Shown: piece by piece, positions 21,943 to 29,924 of the stretch
How positions within the stretch are numbered: position 1 is the first letter of the stretch
How the letters are laid out: every line of letters begins with the position of its first letter
Assembly (NCBI GenBank): GCA_019113675.1
Contig: DXHA01000033.1
Span: 1 to 34,056 of the forward strand
Direction of reading: 5' to 3'
Length of the DNA: 34,056 nt
Origin: Candidatus Yaniella excrementigallinarum
GTDB lineage: Bacteria > Actinomycetota > Actinomycetes > Actinomycetales > Micrococcaceae
Notes under the pieces: model-generated
What the model saw: the letters and a program-made list of their open reading frames with translations, nothing else
Told to the model about the DNA's origin: nothing
The model's database searches: none
Translations under genes and position numbers: made by a program

Positions 21943-23922
21943 CTACGGGCGCATTCCTGACAGGATCTCTTCCATTACTGCAGGATCTGCCAGTGTGGCC
22001 AACGCTGTGGGGTCGGCCTGCGTTTGACCCTCTGCTGCATCTTTGAGCAACCGACGCATAATCTTGCCCGAACGGGTTTTGGGTAGATCGGTTGTCACCA
22101 GAATGCGTTTCGGCTTGGCAATTGGGCCAATCTGAGCACCAACATGCTCACGCAGTGTCGCTTCAGCTGTATCTTGGTCGATACCTTCGGCATCCTCAGT
22201 CAGAATCACAAACGCGTATACGGCCTGACCTGTGGTGGCGTCGGCAGCTCCAACAACTGCAGCCTCTGCAACCAGCTCGTGGGCGACCAGCGATGACTCG
22301 ATTTCGGTGGTCGAGAGCCGATGTCCGGAAACATTCATGACGTCATCGACGCGACCTAACAACCAAATGTCGCCGTCTTCATCAAACCGGGCACCATCGC
22401 CGGCGAAATACATGCCGTCGAACCGGGACCAGTAGGTATTCACGAAGCGTTGGTCGTCACCCCAAATAGTCCGGGCCATCGCAGGCCAAGGGTCACGGAT
22501 AACCAAAAACCCTTGTGTGGTGTCTTGCATAGTGTTGCCGTAGTCATCGACAACATCAACTGATACACCCGGAACAGCACGCTGAGCGGAACCAGGTTTG
22601 AGTTCATCGGCCGACAAAGCAGGTAGGGGAGTAAGAATATGGGCCCCGGTTTCCGTCTGCCACCAAGTATCGGCGATGGGCACGTGCTCGAATTTACGCG
22701 GACCTGGGATTACAGCGCCGTCTTCACTGATCGTGCCGGCGCCATTATTATCGCCAATTACCTCGCGATACCAATCCCAGGCTTCCGGGTTAATTGCTTC
22801 GCCAACCGAACCTAACAGGCGGATAGAAGATAAATCATAGCGGTCGGCGATATCACGGCCCCATTTCATGGCACTGCGAATCGCTGTAGGGGCTGTATAG
22901 AGGATAGTGACCCCGTATTTTTCTACGATCTCCCACCAACGGCCGCGGTGCGGAGTATCCGGAGTGCCTTCATAAAGCACCTGAGTGGCACCATTAGACA
23001 GTGGTCCATAGACAATATAGGAATGCCCAGTGACCCAGCCGATATCGGCGGTGCACCAGAAAACATCGGTTTCTGGCTGCAAATCGAATGTATCTCGAGC
23101 CGTTGCAGTCACCTGGGTTAGATAACCGCCGGTAGTATGCAAAATGCCCTTGGGCTGGCCAGTAGTCCCTGAGGTATACAGAATAAAGAGCGGATGTTCT
23201 GCCTCGTGCCAGACAATCGGATGGCTGGTTGGCTGGGCTGCCACTACCTCGTGGAACCATTTATCTCGGCCCTCAACCCAGTTGATGGCCTCCTTGTTGC
23301 GTGCAACCACGAGTACGTGTTCCACCGTATGACCCTCAGCGGCCAAGGCATCATCAACGATTGGCTTGAGCATATTGGGTTTACCACGACGGTAGGACCC
23401 ATCAGCGGTGATGACCACCTTGGCTTCGGCATCATCGATGCGGGAACGCAACGCTTCGGCCGAAAAACCACCAAAGACTACTGAGTGCACCGCGCCGATG
23501 CGAGCGCAGGCTAGAATGGCTACAACCGCCTCGACCAGCATAGGCAAATAGATGGCCACGCGATCTCCCTTGGCCACACCTAGTGATTCCAGGGCATTTG
23601 CCGTCTGGGAGACACGTGCCTGCAAGTCAGCATAGGTGACGGCATCGGTATCACCGGGTTCACCTTCGAAGTACAGGGCAATGCGGTCCCCATTTCCTGC
23701 CGCTACGTGGCGGTCCACCGCGTTGTAACAGGCATTGGTTGTGCCATCGGCAAACCAGCGAGCAAACGGTGGATTCGACCAATCCAGTACCTGGGTAAAC
23801 GGTGTATCCCAATGCACCTCGTCGCGGGCCCGGGAAGCCCAGTATTCAAGCTGGCTATCTTCAGCCTGGGCGTATAGATCGTGGGCCCGTTGCAGGGTTT
23901 CGTGTTCATGTGTGGTGACCAT
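21943..23922 (-). CDS. acs: Acetyl-CoA synthetase (AMP-forming)
   Basis: Acs turns acetate, ATP and CoA into acetyl-CoA. The 659-residue product is of normal length. It has the ACS N-terminal domain ([21 protein letters not shown]), the P-loop-like [19 protein letters not shown], the substrate-pocket [20 protein letters not shown], and [11 protein letters not shown], in which Lys620 is the catalytic lysine controlled by acetylation in this family. ATG 23922 is chosen over GTG 23952: AAGGAG lies four bases before it, while the GTG falls inside a CRP-type site. A good promoter (TTGATC-17-TACCAT) lies upstream with that site just after its start point, so CRP repression is plausible. Confidence 0.96.
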   Translation of the reverse strand: MVTTHEHETLQRAHDLYAQAEDSQLEYWASRARDEVHWDTPFTQVLDWSNPPFARWFADGTTNACYNAVDRHVAAGNGDRIALYFEGEPGDTDAVTYADLQARVSQTANALESLGVAKGDRVAIYLPMLVEAVVAILACARIGAVHSVVFGGFSAEALRSRIDDAEAKVVITADGSYRRGKPNMLKPIVDDALAAEGHTVEHVLVVARNKEAINWVEGRDKWFHEVVAAQPTSHPIVWHEAEHPLFILYTSGTTGQPKGILHTTGGYLTQVTATARDTFDLQPETDVFWCTADIGWVTGHSYIVYGPLSNGATQVLYEGTPDTPHRGRWWEIVEKYGVTILYTAPTAIRSAMKWGRDIADRYDLSSIRLLGSVGEAINPEAWDWYREVIGDNNGAGTISEDGAVIPGPRKFEHVPIADTWWQTETGAHILTPLPALSADELKPGSAQRAVPGVSVDVVDDYGNTMQDTTQGFLVIRDPWPAMARTIWGDDQRFVNTYWSRFDGMYFAGDGARFDEDGDIWLLGRVDDVMNVSGHRLSTTEIESSLVAHELVAEAAVVGAADATTGQAVYAFVILTEDAEGIDQDTAEATLREHVGAQIGPIAKPKRILVTTDLPKTRSGKIMRRLLKDAAEGQTQADPTALATLADPAVMEEILSGMRP

Positions 23923-23937
23923 GCGGCTCCTTAAATT

Positions 23938-23953
23938 CGTGATCGTAGTCACA
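23938..23953. promoter_or_regulatory. CRP/GlxR-type operator before acs
   Basis: On the acs strand the site reads TGTGACTACGATCACG, nine of ten matches to TGTGA-N6-TCACA. Its centre is about 11 bases downstream of the start point predicted from the -10 at 23963-23968, a position more typical of repression than of activation. Confidence 0.7.
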
Positions 23954-23962
23954 TCTAGGGTT

Positions 23963-23991
23963 ATGGTAGAGCGTTTTTTCTAGCTGATCAA
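23963..23991 (-). promoter_or_regulatory. acs promoter (TTGATC-17-TACCAT)
   Basis: On the minus strand TTGATC (23986-23991) and TACCAT (23963-23968) are separated by exactly 17 bases. This is the best -35/-10 pair seen in the window. The predicted start point is near 23956, leaving a leader of about 34 bases. Confidence 0.6.
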
Positions 23992-24120
23992 ACCTCATTT
24001 GCGTTGAACGGTTACCTAGGACGCGACGAGCGGTAATAGCCGTATTGAAGCAACGCATTCCACATCGAGTAGTGAGCCACCTAGGATGAGACTGGTAGTC
24101 AGTGGAGGAAAGGGACGATT

Positions 24121-24903
24121 ATGAGGCAGGAAACCCCGTTGGCAAAGAAACGCCGGGCGCGCAAGATATACCGGGTCCTAGGCGAGGTTTTCCCGTACGC
24201 GCACGCTGAGTTAGATTTTAGTAATCCTTTCGAATTACTGGTGGCTACCGTATTGAGCGCTCAAACCACAGACATCCGGGTCAACTCGGTAACGCCTCAA
24301 CTCTTTGCGCAGTATCCCGATGCTGCTGCCATGGCCCAGGCTGATGAAACACAGCTGCAAACACTTATTCGTCCAACCGGTTTTTATAAAAATAAAACCC
24401 GTGCTCTGCTGGGCTTATCTCAAGCGATAATGCAAGAGCATGACGGCCAGGTACCCGATACTCTTAACGAGCTGGTCAAGCTGCCTGGGGTAGGCCGTAA
24501 GACAGCCTTTGTGGTATTGGGGAATGCCTTCGGTGTACCAGGTATTACCACCGACACTCATGTGATACGGCTGGCAAATCGGTTCGGGTGGACCGAGTCA
24601 ACAAATGCTCAGGTGGTGGAACGAGATATCGCCGCATTATTTGAGCCCAAAGATTACACCGAACTGTCGAACCGTGTAATTTTTCTTGGTCGCAGAGTTT
24701 GTCATGCAAAGCGTCCTGCCTGTGGCGCTTGTCCTGTAGCCCACTGGTGTCCTTCTGCCGGGATCGGAGAAATCAACCCGCAGGCTGCTAAGCAACTGCT
24801 CGCCTACGAGCTGGCACCTGGACGCGAACAACTTCATCAAGCATTACTTAACGGTGCAACCCGGGCTGAACTGCAGGCAGCCGGGTATAAATGGGAGGCC
24901 TAA
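24121..24903 (+). CDS. nth: Endonuclease III (DNA glycosylase/AP lyase)
   Basis: Nth removes oxidised pyrimidines and cuts the DNA backbone at abasic sites in base excision repair. The 260-residue product has VLSAQTTD, the helix-hairpin-helix LPGVGRKTA with catalytic Lys127, Asp145 in TTDTHVIRL (the same spacing as K120/D138 of E. coli) and the 4Fe-4S loop C-x6-C-x2-C-x5-C (CHAKRPACGACPVAHWC). ATG 24121 follows AGGAAAGGG. The stop overlaps the next start (TAATG), so it is coupled to the Nudix gene, an order also known from Rv3674c-Rv3672c. Confidence 0.97.
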   Translation: MRQETPLAKKRRARKIYRVLGEVFPYAHAELDFSNPFELLVATVLSAQTTDIRVNSVTPQLFAQYPDAAAMAQADETQLQTLIRPTGFYKNKTRALLGLSQAIMQEHDGQVPDTLNELVKLPGVGRKTAFVVLGNAFGVPGITTDTHVIRLANRFGWTESTNAQVVERDIAALFEPKDYTELSNRVIFLGRRVCHAKRPACGACPVAHWCPSAGIGEINPQAAKQLLAYELAPGREQLHQALLNGATRAELQAAGYKWEA

Positions 24904-25709
24904 TGCAGCTCGATGGTGCGTTAGCTGATCTGCTGGCGCTTGTGCACACCCACGGTGAGGTCGACCCCGACATTGTCCAGAGTGTCACCGTTTCTCCGAC
25001 AGCAGCCCTGCCTGAGCATCAACATACGTGGCCCTATAGATTACCGGCAATGGACAACCCCAAAGACGCCTCGGTGCTGCTGTTATTTGGATCGATGGAT
25101 GACCGTCCGGCAAGTTTCAAACGTACAATCGTGCCTAAAGAACTCGATGTACTGCTCACCCAACGTTCGCTGGCGTTACGAAATCACCCGGGCCAAGTTT
25201 CGTTTCCAGGTGGGGGCCTAGAAACTCAGGACTTTGATGCGACAGCATGTGCGATTCGAGAAACCCATGAAGAAACTGGCGTAGATCCCGCCGGTATTAT
25301 TCCCATTGGACAATTGCCGTCCCTACCATTGGCCGTCTCCAATTTCTGTGTCACCCCTGTGGTTGGCTGGTGGCAGCGCCCCAATGAAATGCGTACTACT
25401 ACAGAGGCGACTCGAGTCTTTCGCGTGCCGGTGGGAGATTTGGTAAACCCCACATTACGCGTTACAGCTGTGGCTACTGACCGCAGTACAAAATACCGTT
25501 ACGGCACTCCAGCTTTTTGCGTAGGCGGCACATTGGTCTGGGGATTTACCGCCATGGTCCTCGACAGGGTGCTGGAACTGCTGGGATGGGCAGAACCCTG
25601 GGATCCGCGCTACATCATTGACATCACCGACTGGGATGCAACTCAAACGGTTCCTGAAGTCGTCTTTGATCCAGATCATGTTGACACCGACCTTACAGGC
25701 CGCAGCTAG
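24903..25709 (+). CDS. Nudix hydrolase of the CoA-pyrophosphatase type (Rv3672c-like)
   Basis: The 268-residue product has the UPF0035/CoA-Nudix signature LLTQRSLALRNHPGQVSFPG followed by GGLETQDFDATACAIRETHEETGV, which contains the Nudix RExxEExG core. The Asp seven places before the Arg is usual for this subgroup instead of the classic Glu. It probably hydrolyses CoA or acyl-CoA to phosphopantetheine products. ATG 24903 is preferred over 24891 because GGGAGG ends four bases before it; the start overlaps the nth stop by one base. An earlier N-terminal region of about 60 residues has no recognised motif. Confidence 0.88.
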   Translation: MQLDGALADLLALVHTHGEVDPDIVQSVTVSPTAALPEHQHTWPYRLPAMDNPKDASVLLLFGSMDDRPASFKRTIVPKELDVLLTQRSLALRNHPGQVSFPGGGLETQDFDATACAIRETHEETGVDPAGIIPIGQLPSLPLAVSNFCVTPVVGWWQRPNEMRTTTEATRVFRVPVGDLVNPTLRVTAVATDRSTKYRYGTPAFCVGGTLVWGFTAMVLDRVLELLGWAEPWDPRYIIDITDWDATQTVPEVVFDPDHVDTDLTGRS

Positions 25710-25718
25710 CCGTCCAGC

Positions 25719-25734
25719 ACACTGTCCACAGTGT
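25719..25734. repeat. Near-perfect 16-bp palindrome before the Tad operon
   Basis: ACACTGT-CC-ACAGTGT has 7-bp arms around two bases. A second repeat TGTTG-ATGG-CAACA (25732-25745) overlaps it. Both lie in the 100-base gap before the CpaE-like gene, 65-91 bases upstream of its ATG, and may be an operator. Confidence 0.45.
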
Positions 25735-25809
25735 TGATGGCAACAGCCAGTTGTCCCCAAAACCATTAAACCTGGCGGAGTGGCTGGGCATTTGTCTGAT
25801 GGTTAGTAC

Positions 25810-26682
25810 ATGACAACCACACAACGCAGACTCAGATGGGGCAAGAAACCAAAGCAAGACACCCCGCGCAGCATCCTGGTGGATGACCAGGATGGCACCG
25901 TCGAGGCCACCGAATTTGTTTATGCGGTAGTTGCAGCCCTCGGACTGGTTCCACGGAAGTGCTCTGAAGCACCCGATGAGCAGTGGGTTGTTGCCAAAAT
26001 TCATGTGGCTGGCCCTATGCTGCGTGCCGAAGATCATCAGTGGCATTACCCAGAAGAAGCTACCAGTTTCCAACGGTGGCTTAGCCAGACATCCTTTCCA
26101 CGGCCACAGCACACTACTGATTGGGCTGTTGTGCAAACCGGGGCAGATACCTACCCACTGCTAAGCGCTGCGATGGCTTATGCCGTCTGTAAGGATGCGA
26201 CGCTATTCATCGACGCCGATACTACCGGACCCCTGAGCCAGACGATTTTGTCAGCTACTGGCAATGATCTAACGGTGTTAGATATCGATGAGCCCGTGCC
26301 ATCGCCACACATATGCTTGCTCAATGCACCGAGTTGGGCAGGTCTAACCATGCTGCTTCAAACCGATGGAGCTAACCCATTGAGCTCGAAGATGCTGCCC
26401 GATACGCTTGCTGCCGCCCATCAATATTTCGCACATGTCGTTATTAATTGCGGGGCAGATGTCTTTAGGGCTCAACTGTTGGCTGCCCAAGGTGTACGCG
26501 TCATCCATGTAGATGATTGTTCCCGGCCACTGTACGTCAATTTTCAACCGCACAAGAAGGTGGATTACCACAGACATCGAGTCCCGGCCTATGGCAGAGG
26601 TGACGATTTCGGTGTCCTAGCCAAGACGACTCGAAATCGTAAAGCGCTACGCCGCTGGATGCAGCGAGGTGATCAGGTATGA
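25810..26682 (+). CDS. CpaE-like (Ssd/Rv3660c-type) protein without a P-loop
   Basis: The 290-residue product sits at the head of the Tad operon where CpaE/TadZ-like proteins lie. The central part keeps a MinD/ParA-like pattern: strand AVVQTGADTYPLL, helix LLSAAMAYAV, then LFIDADTTGPLSQTIL and HVVINCGADVFRAQL. Where a Walker A GGxGKT loop should be it has QTGADTYP, so nucleotide binding is unlikely by the usual mode. The C-terminus is basic (KTTRNRKALRRWMQRG). The ribosome site before ATG 25810 is weak. Its stop overlaps the cpaF start (ATGA). In mycobacteria the Ssd homologue affects septum formation and stress responses; here a role in placing the pilus machine is only inferred. Confidence 0.78.
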   Translation: MTTTQRRLRWGKKPKQDTPRSILVDDQDGTVEATEFVYAVVAALGLVPRKCSEAPDEQWVVAKIHVAGPMLRAEDHQWHYPEEATSFQRWLSQTSFPRPQHTTDWAVVQTGADTYPLLSAAMAYAVCKDATLFIDADTTGPLSQTILSATGNDLTVLDIDEPVPSPHICLLNAPSWAGLTMLLQTDGANPLSSKMLPDTLAAAHQYFAHVVINCGADVFRAQLLAAQGVRVIHVDDCSRPLYVNFQPHKKVDYHRHRVPAYGRGDDFGVLAKTTRNRKALRRWMQRGDQV

Positions 26683-27881
26683 CGCGCGGATGGGTTCCAG
26701 AGCTCCCCCAGAAAACGGGTGGATTCACAGCGGCTAAACAGTGGTTGGCGGCGCGGCTAACCCCAAAAGAACAACAAACCAAGCCCAATACTGCCGTTGT
26801 AGCGCAGGCTGTGTCTCAACACGTGCCGGTAACTTCCCTCGATGACGCCACAAACACAATGCAGCGGCTCGTTGATGACCTATTGGGTCTGGGTCCGTTA
26901 GCTAAGTTTGCTCAAGACCCAGAAATAACCGACATCATCGTCGATGGACACGGCCGCATTTGGACGGATACGGGTGTTGGACTAAGCCGAACCGATACCA
27001 TTCTAGAAGCTGCAGAAACCAAAGCGCTCGCGGTCCGACTGCTGGGCCAAGGTGGGAAACGTCTTGACGAGGGCATGCCCTTTGGTGATGTGCAGATTGG
27101 TAATGCCAGGGTTCATGCGGTATTGCCACCCATTGCTACAGCAGGTCCGCAGCTTTCTATCCGTTTACCGTCACAAAGCCAGCCCACGCTAGATACACTC
27201 AGCGGGGATTGGCCCAATGCGCAAATATGGCTCCACGTCATTGCGCATCTGATGGCCCACCGAACCAATATGTTGATCTCCGGCGCCACAGGATCGGGCA
27301 AAACCACGTTATTAGCCGCATTATTAGCAACGGTGGAATCAAGCCAACGCATCCTTACGATTGAAGATACCCCTGAACTAGCCATTAAACATCCACACGT
27401 GGTGGGTCTTGCCACCCGTGACCCGAACACCGAAGGCCAAGGTGGCATTAGCCTGCCAGTGCTCATCCGGCAGGCGCTTCGTATGCGTCCTGACCGAGTA
27501 ATCGTAGGGGAATGTCGAGGAGCTGAAGTTGCCGATTTTTTAGCCGCTATGAATACAGGTCACCGTGGCGCCATCGGCACAGTCCATGCGAATTCGGCGG
27601 CAGATGTTCCCGCCAGGCTCCATGCCATGGCTGCACTTGCCGGTCTCGACCCCACCACCGCTGCGCTGCAAATTCGTTCGGCGATTGACGTTGTTATTCA
27701 TTTACACCGCAACGAAAACGGGGCACGCTATCCAGCCGAAATCGCCCTACTATCCAAGACTGGTGACCAAGCCAATTTGCATCTTGTCCCGGTGTTAACC
27801 ACGGTAGGCGACCAGGTTATTGAAGGGCCCGGTTTGGCCCTACTGGATACTATTGCTGTTGAACAGGAGACGGCAGCATGA
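26679..27881 (+). CDS. cpaF: Tad/CpaF-type secretion ATPase
   Basis: This 400-residue cytoplasmic ATPase powers assembly of Flp-type pili. It has an N-terminal domain (LLGLGPLAKFAQDPEITDIIVDG), Walker A GATGSGKT at 202-209, the Asp-box region ILTIEDTPELAI, Walker B with RPDRVIVGECRGAEV, and the His-box GHRGAIGTVHANSA. It starts within the stop of the CpaE-like gene (ATGA), with a GAGGTGAT ribosome site, and ends within the start of tadB (ATGA). All core motifs are intact, so the Tad machine should be energised. Confidence 0.95.
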   Translation: MTRGWVPELPQKTGGFTAAKQWLAARLTPKEQQTKPNTAVVAQAVSQHVPVTSLDDATNTMQRLVDDLLGLGPLAKFAQDPEITDIIVDGHGRIWTDTGVGLSRTDTILEAAETKALAVRLLGQGGKRLDEGMPFGDVQIGNARVHAVLPPIATAGPQLSIRLPSQSQPTLDTLSGDWPNAQIWLHVIAHLMAHRTNMLISGATGSGKTTLLAALLATVESSQRILTIEDTPELAIKHPHVVGLATRDPNTEGQGGISLPVLIRQALRMRPDRVIVGECRGAEVADFLAAMNTGHRGAIGTVHANSAADVPARLHAMAALAGLDPTTAALQIRSAIDVVIHLHRNENGARYPAEIALLSKTGDQANLHLVPVLTTVGDQVIEGPGLALLDTIAVEQETAA

Positions 27882-28501
27882 ATCCTGTAAAAGCCGTTAT
27901 GGGTTTGATCACGGCCAAGCGTCGGGCAGCTCAAGAGCACGCTGACTTCATCAGCGTTATCCGACAGGCTGCGGCACTTCTTTCTGCTGGGCGTCCACTG
28001 ACACAGCTTTGGCCCGAAGTTGCTCAGGCGCATAAACCTTGCGATGTCGTTCCCCAGCCTGAAGCTGCCGACCCTAGATGCTGTATGCACCACGTACTTA
28101 TTGCTCAGCAGTCCGCAGCAATGCTACAGCAACCATACTTTGTCGATGTGACGCGACCGGGGCATCATAACGGATGGCAGCAGCTTTCAGCGACGCTAAC
28201 TTTGGCTCAGCACACCGGCATATCGCTGTCACAAATTTTGTACCGTCTGGCGGATGCTCTAGAAGCTGGCGAAGACGCTCACCAAGCCCGGCAGGCAGCA
28301 TCTGCCGGCCCAAAAGCTACCGCTAACCTGCTGGCCTGGCTACCGGTAGCTGGAATCGGTTTGGCACACATGCTGGGTGCATCTATCCCGCAATTGTTGA
28401 CCACCCCAACAGGATGGGTGATCCTAAGCACCGGTGCGGCGCTAGCTATCGCTGGTCGACGATGGACAAGCCGGATGATGGAAACGGCAGAAGTACCATG
28501 A
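27878..28501 (+). CDS. tadB: TadB-like pilus assembly membrane protein (T2SSF-like)
   Basis: The 207-residue product has a cytoplasmic helical region (LIAQQSAAMLQQP, then SATLTLAQHTGISLSQILYRLADALEAGEDA), typical of the GspF/T2SSF domain, and two membrane helices near the end (about 152-172 and 178-196). It is shorter than proteobacterial TadB and follows the actinobacterial pattern. Start and stop both overlap neighbours by four bases, so it is translated in step with CpaF and TadC. It should form the membrane platform with TadC. Confidence 0.85.
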   Translation: MNPVKAVMGLITAKRRAAQEHADFISVIRQAAALLSAGRPLTQLWPEVAQAHKPCDVVPQPEAADPRCCMHHVLIAQQSAAMLQQPYFVDVTRPGHHNGWQQLSATLTLAQHTGISLSQILYRLADALEAGEDAHQARQAASAGPKATANLLAWLPVAGIGLAHMLGASIPQLLTTPTGWVILSTGAALAIAGRRWTSRMMETAEVP

Positions 28502-28932
28502 AGCCCACTCCAACATACATCGACCCGGCATTAGTGCTGGACGTTATGGCACAACTATTTTCCGCAGGAACATCTTTGCCTGCAGGTTTGCAAGCAGTCG
28601 GCACACATCTTCCGGGCTGCCAACCGTTAACCCTCGTGGCAGACCAACTGCTCTTAGGTATGGACTGGGACATAGCCTGGCAGCACGTCCAAGACGACCC
28701 CCAACTAAAGCAACTGGGAGATGAACTGCGATTCGTTCATATTTCTGCGGTTCCTTCAGCACACATGCTCACCACGGCTGCTACCGCGCTGCGAGCAAAC
28801 CGCAAACGCATGGCCGAACAACTTGCCCAAGAACTGGCGATTCGTTTGGTACTGCCCACCGGAATATGCATGCTGCCAAGCTTTATTCTGTTAGGCATCA
28901 TTCCGATGGTGCTTGCCTTGTTACCTGGCTGA
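28498..28932 (+). CDS. tadC: TadC-like pilus assembly membrane protein, short
   Basis: The 144-residue product starts at ATG 28498 inside the tadB stop (ATGA); the longer frame from 28414 only re-reads tadB. It has an N-terminal helix (IDPALVLDVMAQLFSAGTSLPAGLQAVG), a second helical region with AHMLTTAATALRANRKRMAEQLAQ, and one clear C-terminal membrane segment (about 119-142, LVLPTGICMLPSFILLGIIP). This is a half-size T2SSF-like domain, as in Rv3657c-type proteins. A 60-base gap with AAGGAG precedes the pilin gene. Confidence 0.8.
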   Translation: MKPTPTYIDPALVLDVMAQLFSAGTSLPAGLQAVGTHLPGCQPLTLVADQLLLGMDWDIAWQHVQDDPQLKQLGDELRFVHISAVPSAHMLTTAATALRANRKRMAEQLAQELAIRLVLPTGICMLPSFILLGIIPMVLALLPG

Positions 28933-28992
28933 ACGCCGCCTCAACCTATAACTCAATATGGCAACCCACCCGAAAACACCAAGGAGAACACC

Positions 28993-29172
28993 ATGAAAGA
29001 CACCCAACCATTCCGCATCGATCTGTTCGATGATACCGGCGCTAACACAGCGGAGTATTCGATTGTCACACTGGCAGCCGTTGCCTTTGCTGGGATATTA
29101 GCTGCAGTTTTATCCTCTGGCACTGTTCAAGGCCTGCTCGAAGGGCTCATTGAACGCGCCTTGAGCTTCTAA
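28993..29172 (+). CDS. Flp-type pilin (DUF4244-like)
   Basis: This 59-residue protein is the likely major pilin. After a polar leader, the class III prepilin cleavage pattern is present: Gly16 followed by ANTAEY, with Glu at +5 and Tyr at +6 of the mature protein, then one hydrophobic helix (SIVTLAAVAFAGILAAVL). The mature pilin would be 43 residues. AAGGAG is six bases before ATG 28993, the best ribosome site of the operon. A strong hairpin follows the stop. No prepilin peptidase gene is in the window. Confidence 0.9.
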   Translation: MKDTQPFRIDLFDDTGANTAEYSIVTLAAVAFAGILAAVLSSGTVQGLLEGLIERALSF

Positions 29173-29182
29173 GTTTGGAAAA

Positions 29183-29213
29183 GAGTTGGCCGAGGCATAG
29201 CCTCGGCCAACTC
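29183..29213 (+). terminator. Intra-operon hairpin between pilin and tadE
   Basis: A perfect 13-bp stem (29183-29195 with 29201-29213) with a 5-base loop CATAG starts ten bases after the pilin stop. It has no T run; the tadE ribosome site GGGAGG (29214-29219) follows at once. It probably sets a higher level of pilin message than of downstream genes, as attenuator or 3'-end stabiliser. Confidence 0.7.
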
Positions 29214-29223
29214 GGGAGGCACC

Positions 29224-29586
29224 ATGGACCCAATAAAAAAACATACCGAGGGCTCGGTAACTGCGGAATTCGCGGTTATCCTGCCAGTCGTCGTGCTAGC
29301 TATTGCCATGCTCATCAACGTCATTGCAGTGGGTATGCACCAATCGAATATGCAGCAAGCCGCCGCGGTGGCCGCACGACAACTGGCGCGTGGCGAAGCC
29401 TCAGACGCTATACACACAACGGTAGCCAATATGACATCTAACGCCACAAACGTAACAGCCTCAGGCTCAGGCGATTGGGCCACCGTGGAGCTAACCAGCC
29501 CAGTGCCGGGACCACTCGGGTTGTTCCCCAGCATCGAACTGACAGCTAAAGCGAAAGCACCAAATCAATGGACCGTAGAACCATAG
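29224..29586 (+). CDS. tadE: TadE-like minor pilin
   Basis: The 120-residue product has a short basic leader, a prepilin-like processing site (Gly10 then SVTAEF, Glu at +5), one N-terminal membrane helix (about 15-36, FAVILPVVVLAIAMLINVIA) and an extracytoplasmic domain with the ARQLARGE segment usual in TadE proteins. It is a likely pseudopilin of the Tad pilus. GGGAGG lies four bases before the ATG, directly after the intra-operon hairpin. The next gene starts 19 bases before its stop in another frame. Confidence 0.88.
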   Translation: MDPIKKHTEGSVTAEFAVILPVVVLAIAMLINVIAVGMHQSNMQQAAAVAARQLARGEASDAIHTTVANMTSNATNVTASGSGDWATVELTSPVPGPLGLFPSIELTAKAKAPNQWTVEP

Positions 29587-29924
29587 CTAACGATGAAGGT
29601 GCCTCAACGGCCATGATGCTGACGATTTTTGCTGCACTGATGCTACTCCTAGCAGCGACGTTAACCTTAATCCAAGTCCAGGTGGCGGCCTCACGTGCCG
29701 CCGTAGCAGCAGACTTAGCGGCGTTATCGGCAGCGGATGCAGCACGAGGGTTAATGATGGGTGATCCGTGCACTTTGGCAGAGCAGACAGTGGCTGCTCA
29801 TGGTGCCAGCATGACCTCATGCCAGATTGACGAGCCCGGGGTAGCACACATTCAGGTCAGCTTGGCGGCTCCTATCGGATTAGACACTACGGCTGAGTCT
29901 CGGGCGGGACCGAAACTGCCCTAG
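29568..29924 (+). CDS. TadE/G-like small protein of helicase/secretion neighbourhoods (Rv3654c-like)
   Basis: The 118-residue product has a charged leader, EGASTA followed by a membrane helix (about 16-38, LTIFAALMLLLAATLTLIQV), and a VAADLAALSAADAA segment typical of the small TadE-like proteins beside the actinobacterial helicase. The prepilin-type Glu at +5 is Met here, so processing by the pilin peptidase is uncertain. One Cys pair (Cys67 and Cys85) could form a disulfide outside. It overlaps tadE by 19 bases at its start and the opposing helicase gene by 38 bases at its end. Confidence 0.84.
   Translation: MDRRTIANDEGASTAMMLTIFAALMLLLAATLTLIQVQVAASRAAVAADLAALSAADAARGLMMGDPCTLAEQTVAAHGASMTSCQIDEPGVAHIQVSLAAPIGLDTTAESRAGPKLP

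Noticed and set aside
28414-28497. Upstream extension of the TadC frame
   Set aside because: It only re-reads the end of tadB in another frame; ATG 28498 with ATGA overlap is the normal operon start.
21886-29213. Shared core GGCCGAGGCAT in the metS/acs terminator and the pilin/tadE hairpin, as a possible mobile repeat
   Set aside because: The similarity ends with the core; the two hairpins differ in loop and flanks, so chance or common hairpin composition is enough.
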